From Treponema sp. (GTDB taxonomy: Bacteria; Spirochaetota; Spirochaetia; Treponematales; Treponemataceae), in the NCBI GenBank assembly GCA_016293645.1, contig JAEDDW010000055.1, forward strand, positions 1-11,066: a DNA stretch of 11,066 nucleotides, read 5' to 3'. Of the stretch, positions 1 to 6,282 are shown one piece after another (within the stretch, counting starts at the first letter, position 1; the number at the start of each line of letters is the position of its first letter). A program made the position numbers and the translations under genes. The notes under the pieces were generated by a model. It was given only the letters and a program-made list of their open reading frames with translations, made no database searches and was not told the origin of the DNA.

Positions 1-214
1 GGACATAAACTTCCGCCCAGGGAATTACAAAACAGCCTGTACAAGAATTGCCCCCACAATTCTTGCGGCGGAAGTCAAGGAAGGTGACGGCATCTAAATG
101 ACATAAACTTCCGCCCAGGGAATTACAAAACAGCCTGTACAAGAATTGCCCCCGCAATTCTTGCGGCGGAAGTTAAGGAAGATGACGGCATCTAAAGGAC
201 ATGAACTTCCGCCG
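1..214. repeat. 98-bp tandem repeat, two copies plus a partial third
   Basis: The word GACATAAACTTCCGCC starts at 2 and 100, and a variant (GACATGAACTTCCGCC) at 198, giving an exact 98-bp period. The two full copies differ at only a few bases. The array runs off the left edge, so its true copy number is unknown. Each copy has nested inverted repeats: an outer pair ACTTCCGCC / GGCGGAAGT, an inner hairpin CAAGAATTG / CAATTCTTG around a C-rich loop, and a short CAGG / CCTG pair between them. Together these could fold as a three-way junction. In copy 2, single-base differences lengthen both the outer and inner stems by one pair. I recognise no named repeat family. The partial third copy ends just before the bactofilin promoter. 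Confidence 0.9.
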
Positions 215-215
215 A

Positions 216-244
216 TTGACTTCAAAAAGATTACTCAATAAAAT
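216..244 (+). promoter_or_regulatory. Promoter of the bactofilin-TPR-mtaB operon
   Basis: TTGACT (216-221) and TAAAAT (239-244) are separated by 17 bp, a good sigma-70 promoter. The bactofilin ATG lies only 6 nt past the -10 box, so the transcript would begin at or next to the start codon. A weaker overlapping pair, TTCAAA (221-226) and TAGAAT (244-249), would place the start inside the coding sequence. Confidence 0.6.
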
Positions 245-250
245 AGAATA

Positions 251-610
251 ATGTACGACATAAAAGATTCAAAAGGTTTTGACACTGAAGAGGAAGATTT
301 CGATACAGTAATGGCTTCTGACATTTCCTTTACTGGAAACATAAGATTTGCAAAACCTTTCATGATAAAAGGAAAAATGAATGGTGTCATAGAGGCAACA
401 AGTGATCTCCTCATTGATACTGATGCTGTTGTAAATGCTGATATTTCAACTGAAAGAGTCTTGATAAGAGGCAAGGTGACAGGTAATGTCAATGGCAGGA
501 AACTTGTCTATGTGACATCCACAGGCACCGTCAAAGGTGATATTACTTCATCGCAGGTGGTTCTTGAACCAGGTTCAAGTTTTTCCGGAAAATGTACAAT
601 GTCTGAGTAA
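251..610 (+). CDS. Bactofilin family protein
   Basis: This 119-residue protein matches the bactofilin family (DUF583), cytoskeletal proteins that form stable filaments from a right-handed beta-helix. Visible support is the run of short alternating beta-strand repeats from about residue 22 to 115, with periodic glycines (TGNIRF, IKGKMNGVI, VLIRGKVTGNV, GTVKGDI), between a short acidic N-terminal tail and a short C-terminal tail. Length is normal for a small bactofilin. In spirochaetes and other curved bacteria these proteins affect cell shape and envelope growth; that role here is inferred. There is no Shine-Dalgarno sequence before the ATG and the -10 box ends 6 nt upstream, suggesting leaderless translation. 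The alternative in-frame ATG at 311 has a purine-rich stretch only at poor spacing. It is first in an operon; the TPR gene starts 9 nt after its stop. Confidence 0.9.
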   Translation: MYDIKDSKGFDTEEEDFDTVMASDISFTGNIRFAKPFMIKGKMNGVIEATSDLLIDTDAVVNADISTERVLIRGKVTGNVNGRKLVYVTSTGTVKGDITSSQVVLEPGSSFSGKCTMSE

Positions 611-619
611 GTGGTAGAT

Positions 620-1255
620 ATGAAGAAGTTTAGCTTTCTAAAGTCAGTTCTAATTTTGTTTTTGTTTGTTCCTTCGCTTTATGCACAGTCTGGTAAACCT
701 GATGCCCTCAAACTTTACCGTGAGGGAAACTACAAAGATTCCATTGCTGTTTGTGAGGAAGAAATTACTGCAAATCCTACAAATATGGATTCCCATGCCG
801 TTCTATGCTGGGCTTTGGTTGCAAACAAGCAGTACAATGAGGCTGAACAGCGTGCGACAGAAGCCAGAAAAATCAATCAGTATGATATTCGACTGATGGA
901 AGTTCTTGGAGAGGCAAAATACTATCTTGGTAAGAACAATGAAGCTCTTGCCATGTTCCAACGCTATATAGCCAATTCCTCAGAAGCAGCGGCAAGAATC
1001 GGAACTGCCTACTACTACATGGGTGAAATTTACATCCGTCAGGCAAAGTTTGAGCATGCTGACATTGCTTTCTCCGCAGCTGTAAGATTTGAACCTTCTC
1101 ATAGCGCACACTGGTGGACCAGACTTGGATATTCCAGGGAAATGAACGGTGACTGGCAGAATGCGATTGTTGCTTATGACAAGGCTCTTGCACTTAATTC
1201 ATCACATTATGATGCAATCAGAGGAAAGAACAACTGCAAATCCCACATACAGTAA
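620..1255 (+). CDS. Exported TPR-repeat protein
   Basis: The protein has 211 residues from the chosen ATG. A GTG at 611 would add three residues, but the ATG gives a clean signal peptide: MKKFSFLK, a hydrophobic core, then SLYA before QSGK, with likely cleavage after residue 22. No lipobox cysteine is present, so it is probably periplasmic. The rest is about five tetratricopeptide-type helical pairs (roughly residues 26-56, 57-90, 91-124, 126-160, 163-197). The last two are most canonical, for example YYMGEIYIRQAKFEHADIAF and AIVAYDKALALNSSHYDAI. TPR proteins act as protein-protein scaffolds; the partner cannot be read from the sequence. It sits between bactofilin (9 nt) and mtaB (3 nt), so the three are surely co-transcribed. 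An envelope-assembly role with bactofilin is possible but inferred. Confidence 0.88.
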   Translation: MKKFSFLKSVLILFLFVPSLYAQSGKPDALKLYREGNYKDSIAVCEEEITANPTNMDSHAVLCWALVANKQYNEAEQRATEARKINQYDIRLMEVLGEAKYYLGKNNEALAMFQRYIANSSEAAARIGTAYYYMGEIYIRQAKFEHADIAFSAAVRFEPSHSAHWWTRLGYSREMNGDWQNAIVAYDKALALNSSHYDAIRGKNNCKSHIQ

Positions 1256-1258
1256 TAA

Positions 1259-2695
1259 ATGAAAAAAACAATTCACTTTGAGACATTGGGCTGCCGTCTT
1301 AATCAGGATGAAACTGAGGGTGCAGCCCGTTGTTTTTCCAACGCCGGCTTTAATGTTGATCTGGATTCGGTCTCAGCTTCTACAGAATATTCCGATGAAG
1401 TCGTTTTATGCGTGATAAATACCTGTACGGTAACATGCAAGGCTGAACAGAAAGCCCGCCGCATAATAAGGCTTCTTCTTGAGAAGTTTCAAAAAGCTCC
1501 CGTCATAGTTACCGGATGTTATGCTGAACTCGATGGAGCTCAGATCACACTCATGGATGAAAAACGCATAGTCATTCTTCCAGGACAAAAAAAGTATCTT
1601 CTGTCAAAAATTGCTGAGGAGGCTGTCGGTGGAATTCTGGACTGTGGAAAGAATCTTCTTGATAAAAATCATCTTGATGAATTCATAGACAATTATGAGT
1701 CTCCGAAAGAGACTGCCACATTGGATAAATTCACTTTGTTTACCCCTGTCTTTGAAAAGCATTCCAGGGCATCTTTGAAAATTCAGGATGGATGCAACAA
1801 CAACTGCTCTTTCTGCAGGATTCATCTTGCAAGAGGAAAATCTGTTTCACTGGACGTGAACGATGTTGTAAACCGCGCTGTTGAACTTGAAAAGAACGGG
1901 GCTGTGGAAATTGTTCTTACCGGAGTTAATCTGAGTCAGTATGCCGGAAGAAAGAATGATGGAGGAATTGCTTCTTTTTCACAGCTCCTGGCAGTTCTTC
2001 TTGAGAATACAAAAAAAGTGAAATTCCGAGTTTCGAGTTTCTATCCGCAGCATGTGACGGAAAAGTTGTGCAGTGTTCTTGCAGATAACAGAGTACAGCC
2101 ATTCTTTCATTTGAGCATACAGAGTGGAAGTGATTCTATTTTGGAAAAAATGTGCCGTCCGTATAAAATTGAGCACGTTTCAAATGCAGTGCGTCTTTTG
2201 CGTGATGCAAAACCAGGATGTTTTATTTCCTGCGATATTATCGCCGGTTTTCCGACTGAGACCGATGAAGATTTTGCACTTACAGAAAAGCTGTGCGAAG
2301 AAAGTAATTTCGCATGGATTCACGCCTTTCCTTATTCTCCTAGGCCTGGTACTGCAGCAAGGGATATGAAACCTCAGATTCCGGAACGCATAAAAAATGA
2401 ACGTGTGAAGGTGCTTTCCGATTATGCCGTGAAAGGTAAGATTGATTTCATAAAGAATTGCACAGGCGGAACTTTTGAAGCCGTGGTTGAAAACAGCCGA
2501 TCCATGCGTCTTGGACTTACTGCTTCAAATGTTTTCCACGCCGTTACGGACAATTTCATTCATGTGGAATTCAAAAGCGAAAAACACATTCCCCAGGGAA
2601 CAGTAGTAAATGTGAAGATTGTTTCTGTCCTTGAGGAAAGCATTCGCGGCGGCCGTGAGCTTGAAGCCATGGCACAGCTTGTTACTTGTCCATGA
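1259..2695 (+). CDS. mtaB: tRNA (N6-L-threonylcarbamoyladenosine(37)-C2)-methylthiotransferase MtaB
   Basis: This 478-residue radical-SAM methylthiotransferase converts t6A37 to ms2t6A37 in tRNAs that read ANN codons. The N-terminal methylthiotransferase domain has the three cluster cysteines C12 (TLGCRLNQ), C56 (INTCTVT) and C87 (VTGCYAE). The radical-SAM cluster is the CxxxCxxC at C179/C183/C186 (DGCNNNCSFCRIHLARG). Family motifs HLSIQSGSD, GFPTETDEDF and YSPRPGTAA follow, and a TRAM-like RNA-binding domain occupies about residues 403-465. The CRLN motif and lack of MiaB-type features favour MtaB over MiaB or RimO. Length is slightly above the usual 430-450. The start follows the TPR stop by 3 nt (TAATAAATG) with no clear ribosome-binding site, suggesting translational coupling. 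The 3' end overlaps the convergent OmpA-domain gene by 14 bp. Confidence 0.93.
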   Translation: MKKTIHFETLGCRLNQDETEGAARCFSNAGFNVDLDSVSASTEYSDEVVLCVINTCTVTCKAEQKARRIIRLLLEKFQKAPVIVTGCYAELDGAQITLMDEKRIVILPGQKKYLLSKIAEEAVGGILDCGKNLLDKNHLDEFIDNYESPKETATLDKFTLFTPVFEKHSRASLKIQDGCNNNCSFCRIHLARGKSVSLDVNDVVNRAVELEKNGAVEIVLTGVNLSQYAGRKNDGGIASFSQLLAVLLENTKKVKFRVSSFYPQHVTEKLCSVLADNRVQPFFHLSIQSGSDSILEKMCRPYKIEHVSNAVRLLRDAKPGCFISCDIIAGFPTETDEDFALTEKLCEESNFAWIHAFPYSPRPGTAARDMKPQIPERIKNERVKVLSDYAVKGKIDFIKNCTGGTFEAVVENSRSMRLGLTASNVFHAVTDNFIHVEFKSEKHIPQGTVVNVKIVSVLEESIRGGRELEAMAQLVTCP

Positions 2696-3923
2696 TTGTA
2701 ATTTCTACGCGGCGGTTTTTTGCTTTTCCCGCTTCAGTCTTGTTTGATGCTACAGGTTTCTTTGCTCCAAATCCCTGTGTGAAAATATGGAATCTGTCCC
2801 TTACTTCAAGGTCAATCAGATAGTCTGCGACGGCATTAGCTCTTTCTTCGCTTAACAGCTGACGCATTTTTTCTGTTCCGGCCAGAGCTGTATGACCAGA
2901 GACAAGAATGTCGTTGTTTGGCCAGGCTTCAAGAATTTCTGCAATTTTCTGGATTTTTATTTTTTCACTTTCCATCAGAACTGCGCTGTCAGGTTCAAAC
3001 TTTATGTCTTCAAGTGCGATTGTAAGTCCTTTTTCTCCGGCTGTGACGGTTACATTTTTCAGACCAAGACCATCAATCTGAGACTGGACACTCTCAACAT
3101 TTTCATTGGTTCCTGTTCTTGCAAATTCAGTTACTTCAGCTTTTGCTTTTCCCGAGAATTCGTAGATATTGCCTATTGAAGATTCGATGAGGATTCTGAA
3201 ATTTTCCGTGTAATGGTCGATGGCGCCTTTTTCGTTGTCCCAGTAGATTATTTCATCGCTGTAACCTTTTGTAACCGCAGGATATTCCGCCATGGAAGAC
3301 ATGCTTTTGGGTTTTGGACTTTCCATGAAAAGCGTATATTTGACATTGATGACATGCAGCCCGGTATTTTTCTGAACGCCAAGGTATGTATATTCAGCGT
3401 TGAATGGAACTTTGTAAGGCCTTGTGATGTCAAAGCCCCTCCTCAAGTCGTGTGCCTCGTGTCCTTTTGCAGTCCACTTCTCTCCGGCTGAAATTTCCTT
3501 GTCCGGAAATACCGGAACATCACGGACAGTCGGCATGAAATATTCGTCACTGATTGTATAGATTCCGTGAGGGTCCCTTGAGAAAACACTTTTGTATTCT
3601 TCGCCATAGGAAAATTTTGATCCCGTGTAGGATCCGGTTGAATCTTCGGTTGTCATGAAGGTGCAGTTGTGGATTCCGCTTCCGTCTTTTTCAACATCAG
3701 TAACTTCGGCTGAAACACGGTTCACAATGACTGAATGGTGGTTTATGAGGTGATTTACGTAAACATCCTCGTCTACAGTTGAAAGAATGCGGTACATGTC
3801 GCCTTTTTTATATTTGAAAGCCAGATGAACCGGAGTTCCGTCTGTAATGAAATCCTCTGCAAAAAATGAAAGAGGAAGAAATGAAAAAACGGCTGCAAAT
3901 ATGGCTTTTCTAGTTCTGTTCAT
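2682..3923 (-). CDS. Exported OmpA-domain envelope protein
   Basis: I start this 413-residue protein at the ATG at 3923, which has GAGG five nt upstream and gives a clear signal peptide (MNRTRKAIFAAVFSFLPLSFFA before EDF). A longer upstream frame would lack any export signal. Residues about 25-265 are a beta-rich region with no motif I can name. Residues about 298-411 are an OmpA-like domain: FEPDSAVL, VSGHTALAG, LSEERANAVADYLI, GFGAKKPVASN and NRRVEITI. Such domains bind peptidoglycan stem peptides. The Asp of the usual GHTD motif is Ala here (A346), while the Arg in LSxxR (R361) is kept. The domain order recalls T. pallidum TP0624, which also has an atypical OmpA-like domain; orthology is only a suggestion. 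Likely role: a periplasmic or outer-membrane link to the cell wall. Confidence 0.85.
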   Translation of the reverse strand: MNRTRKAIFAAVFSFLPLSFFAEDFITDGTPVHLAFKYKKGDMYRILSTVDEDVYVNHLINHHSVIVNRVSAEVTDVEKDGSGIHNCTFMTTEDSTGSYTGSKFSYGEEYKSVFSRDPHGIYTISDEYFMPTVRDVPVFPDKEISAGEKWTAKGHEAHDLRRGFDITRPYKVPFNAEYTYLGVQKNTGLHVINVKYTLFMESPKPKSMSSMAEYPAVTKGYSDEIIYWDNEKGAIDHYTENFRILIESSIGNIYEFSGKAKAEVTEFARTGTNENVESVQSQIDGLGLKNVTVTAGEKGLTIALEDIKFEPDSAVLMESEKIKIQKIAEILEAWPNNDILVSGHTALAGTEKMRQLLSEERANAVADYLIDLEVRDRFHIFTQGFGAKKPVASNKTEAGKAKNRRVEITIMDK

Positions 3924-3937
3924 ATAAACCTCGATAC

Positions 3938-3946
3938 TGCTATAAT
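3938..3946 (+). promoter_or_regulatory. Extended -10 promoter of the nuclease-like gene
   Basis: TGCTATAAT is a perfect extended -10 element (TGnTATAAT). No good -35 box is seen at normal spacing, as is common for extended -10 promoters. The next ATG begins 8 nt past the -10 box, so the predicted transcript starts at or within two nt of the start codon and carries no ribosome-binding site. Confidence 0.55.
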
Positions 3947-3973
3947 AATAGTCTATGCACGATATTTTAACAA
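3945..3973 (-). promoter_or_regulatory. Promoter of the OmpA-domain gene
   Basis: On the minus strand TTGTTA (3968-3973) and TATTAT (3945-3950) are 17 bp apart. The predicted start near 3938 gives a leader of about 15-18 nt that contains the GAGG ribosome-binding site. The -35 box lies inside the coding sequence of the divergent nuclease-like gene, and the -10 box overlaps that gene's own -10 box. Confidence 0.55.
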
Positions 3974-4368
3974 TAAACCATCTGGTTATAGCCGGGGTTA
4001 CAGCAGCAGTTTTCATATGCGGAACCATAGTCGGACGCCTGATTCAGAAATTGATCGATAGAAATTCCATAAAAAAACACAGGCTTGATGCGGTAAAAAA
4101 AAGCAGGGCAGTGATAGGCGGTCAGGTTGCGGAACAGCTTGCTCCATATCTGCCAGGGTTCCCATGCAATCCAGGGGATGTGAGTTTTCTTGGAAAACCT
4201 GTGGATTACGTTGCTTTCCCTGGCATTACGGAAGGCAAGGAAATAAGTGAAGTTGTTTTCATCGAGATAAAGACAGGACAAAGCAAACTTAACGGACACG
4301 AGAAGCAGATAAGGGATGCTGTAAAAAACGGTCGTGTCCGTTACGTTGAATATAAAATCGGTTTATGA
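3955..4368 (+). CDS. Membrane-anchored nuclease related to archaeal Holliday junction resolvase (PF10107-like)
   Basis: This 137-residue protein has one N-terminal membrane segment (about residues 9-31) followed by a PD-(D/E)xK nuclease fold. The pattern fits the family annotated as endonuclease related to archaeal Holliday junction resolvase: IGGQVAEQLAPYLPGFPCNP with E60, FLGKPVDYVAFPG with D84, VVFIEIKTGQSKLN with E104-x-K106, then Q118 and GRVRYVEYKI. All expected active-site residues are present, so a metal-dependent DNA nuclease is likely. The true substrate of this bacterial family is not settled, and membrane anchoring argues against a plain recombination role. The start has no Shine-Dalgarno sequence and lies 8 nt after an extended -10 box. 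The stop overlaps the end of the convergent GGDEF-EAL gene by 6 bp. Confidence 0.85.
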   Translation: MHDILTINHLVIAGVTAAVFICGTIVGRLIQKLIDRNSIKKHRLDAVKKSRAVIGGQVAEQLAPYLPGFPCNPGDVSFLGKPVDYVAFPGITEGKEISEVVFIEIKTGQSKLNGHEKQIRDAVKNGRVRYVEYKIGL

Positions 4369-6132
4369 GTTTGCAATTGTAAGGATTGCACTCAGGTCAC
4401 CGCCAAGAAGTCTGTCGCAAAGGTTCTTTGGCATCGGTTTACCGCGAAGGAATCCCTGAATCGTATTGCAGTTGAATTTCTTGAGAATGTCAAGCTGCTC
4501 TTCACGTTCAACACCCTCTGCGATTGTATCAAGCCCCATCTTTGAGACAAGAGTGAGGATGCCTTCTGTGAGTTTTGAATCCGTCGCAATGTTCTTTATG
4601 AAAGATTTGTCAATCTTAAGTGTCGTAAGCGGCAGCATCTGCAGATATCGCAATGAGGAATATCCTGTTCCGAAGTCATCGAGCGAAATACCGATTCCAA
4701 GATTTTTAACTTCGTTGAGTTTTGAGATCACACTGTCTACGTTTTCTATGAGGACACCTTCCGTAATCTCAATTTCCAGATGGCGCGGGTTGATTTTATA
4801 GAAGTCAATTTTCTTCAGGAATTTGCTGATGAAATCTTCCTGTGAAAACTGGATTGGAGAAACGTTTACCGACATGATTCCCTCAAAGTCAAAACGCTGT
4901 TCCCATTCCGAAAGGGTTCTTAAAGCTGTGTCGATTACCCAGTTTCCAAGAGGAATTACAAGATGTGTCTCTTCCGCAAGTGGAACAAACTGCTCCGGGC
5001 TTATCCAGCCAAGATCATCATCGTGCCATCTCAAAAGTGCTTCAAAGCCACGAAGTTTTTCTGTCTGTGTATAGAACTGAGGCTGGTAATAAAGCTGAAA
5101 GTTCTTTTCGACCATGGCTTTGGAAAGTTTTGTTTCGATGTTAAGCTTGCTGAGGAATTTTTCCTGCATGAGGGTCTGGAAAGCAGTGATTTTGTTCTTT
5201 CCTTTTTTCTTTGCCTCAAGTTTTGCCATGTCTGCAAATTTCAAAAGATCATCATATTTTTCAGAGTCGTCAGGATAAACTGAAATTCCCCCGGAAATTC
5301 CGATTCCTTCTGCGTTCATGAAACCCAGGACTTTTTTAGAAATGTTCATTGCTTCGGTACGGTTTTTGATATTCTTGAAAAGAAGTATGAATTCATCTCC
5401 GCCAAAGCGTGTAGGAATCGTGTTTTTTGATTCGAACATTCTGAGAATTGTTGCAACCTGCTTGATGAGTTCGTCTCCTGCTGTATGTCCGCGAGAGTCA
5501 TTTACATCCTTCATGTTGTCGATATCAAACAAAAGAAGTCCGAATTTTTCTCCGTCGTTTTTCTGCTGCCTGCTGATTTCCCTCATTGCACTGTTCAACC
5601 AGGCTCTGTTGTAAAGGTCTGTCAGGGAGTCATGGTATGCGCTGAAAAGGAGCTGCTTGTTGAGTTTCTGGATATTCTTGAGCTGCGTGTCAAGGCTGCT
5701 TCTGTTGTCTGCCAGTTCAGCTGCAAGATTCTCAAGTTTCTGATTCTGCTGGGTAAGGGCATTTTCATATTCTTTTGCCTTTGAAACATCTGAAAAGGTT
5801 ACTGCAATACAGTTTTCCATTACGCAGTTCATCGTGATCTGAAGCCACTTTGAAAAATTGTAGGAATAGATCGTATCTGTGAGGATTGTTTTGTTCCGCA
5901 GTGTTTCTTCCGCCATTTCGAACCAGGCAAGAGTAGGGCTGAGTCTTGTTTTAAAAATCGAGAAGCATTCGTTTTCCTTAAGGAAGTCCTTTGAAAGTCT
6001 TAGGAAACTTTCGTTCATGTAGCAGATCTGGAAATCGGTGATTTTTTCATCATCGTTGTAGAGAGGTTCTGCAAGGAGAATTGCAGTGGACAGATTGTCC
6101 ATTATGGATTTGAAGTATTGTTCCTGAATCAT
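4363..6132 (-). CDS. PAS-GGDEF-EAL cyclic-di-GMP turnover protein
   Basis: This 589-residue cytoplasmic protein has no membrane segment. Residues about 5-118 form a PAS-like sensor ending in VTFSDVSKAKEYE. A coiled coil follows (about 120-165, rich in Q, L, N and K). GGDEF domain, about 166-318: DSLTDLYNR, FDIDNMKDVNDSRGH and intact RFGGDEF (244-248), but no RxxD inhibitory site before it. EAL domain, about 325-580: EALLRW (364-369), SVNVSP, LEIEITEG, DDFGTGYSSL (D485/D486), LKIDKSF (K507), IAEGVE (E539) and QGF (Q559). All phosphodiesterase residues I can check are present. The protein should hydrolyse c-di-GMP to pGpG. The GGDEF half may be active or may act as a GTP-binding regulator. The ATG has GGAG five nt upstream. 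It is separated from guaA by 150 nt with its own candidate promoter. Confidence 0.93.
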   Translation of the reverse strand: MIQEQYFKSIMDNLSTAILLAEPLYNDDEKITDFQICYMNESFLRLSKDFLKENECFSIFKTRLSPTLAWFEMAEETLRNKTILTDTIYSYNFSKWLQITMNCVMENCIAVTFSDVSKAKEYENALTQQNQKLENLAAELADNRSSLDTQLKNIQKLNKQLLFSAYHDSLTDLYNRAWLNSAMREISRQQKNDGEKFGLLLFDIDNMKDVNDSRGHTAGDELIKQVATILRMFESKNTIPTRFGGDEFILLFKNIKNRTEAMNISKKVLGFMNAEGIGISGGISVYPDDSEKYDDLLKFADMAKLEAKKKGKNKITAFQTLMQEKFLSKLNIETKLSKAMVEKNFQLYYQPQFYTQTEKLRGFEALLRWHDDDLGWISPEQFVPLAEETHLVIPLGNWVIDTALRTLSEWEQRFDFEGIMSVNVSPIQFSQEDFISKFLKKIDFYKINPRHLEIEITEGVLIENVDSVISKLNEVKNLGIGISLDDFGTGYSSLRYLQMLPLTTLKIDKSFIKNIATDSKLTEGILTLVSKMGLDTIAEGVEREEQLDILKKFNCNTIQGFLRGKPMPKNLCDRLLGGDLSAILTIANS

Positions 6133-6204
6133 TAGGACTCCCGATTTTTATTTTTAATTGCTCTTTTTACATATGAAAAGAAACAAACCCCTCAACCCTT
6201 TTCT

Positions 6205-6234
6205 ATTATGCCATAAATTCAATAAGAATAACAA
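6205..6234 (-). promoter_or_regulatory. Candidate promoter of the GGDEF-EAL gene
   Basis: TTGTTA (6229-6234) and CATAAT (6205-6210) are 18 bp apart on the minus strand. This gives a leader of about 65 nt with a weak GAAAAG / CTTTTC inverted repeat and then GGGAG before the ATG. The rest of the 150-nt gap (6133-6282) is AT-rich, apart from the guaA-proximal hairpin. No known c-di-GMP riboswitch core is visible in the leader. Confidence 0.4.
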
Positions 6235-6252
6235 TCGATATAAATTTTTATA

Positions 6253-6273
6253 GGGGAGTAAGGCATACTCCCC
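6253..6273. terminator. Stem-loop downstream of guaA
   Basis: GGGGAGTA and TACTCCCC form an 8-bp stem around a 5-nt loop, 9 nt beyond the guaA stop. On the guaA strand the following sequence is TATAAAAATTT, a poor U-tract, so intrinsic termination is uncertain. It could serve as an mRNA 3'-end stabiliser or a weak terminator. Confidence 0.45.
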
Positions 6274-6282
6274 CAGGTGTTT

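Noticed and set aside
1..214. Integron attC sites
   Set aside because: The unit is palindromic and of fitting size, but the characteristic GTTRRRY and RYYYAAC core sites are absent and no gene cassettes lie between copies.
6133..6204. c-di-GMP riboswitch upstream of the GGDEF-EAL gene
   Set aside because: The leader is short and AT-rich and lacks the conserved GEMM core and paired receptor loop.
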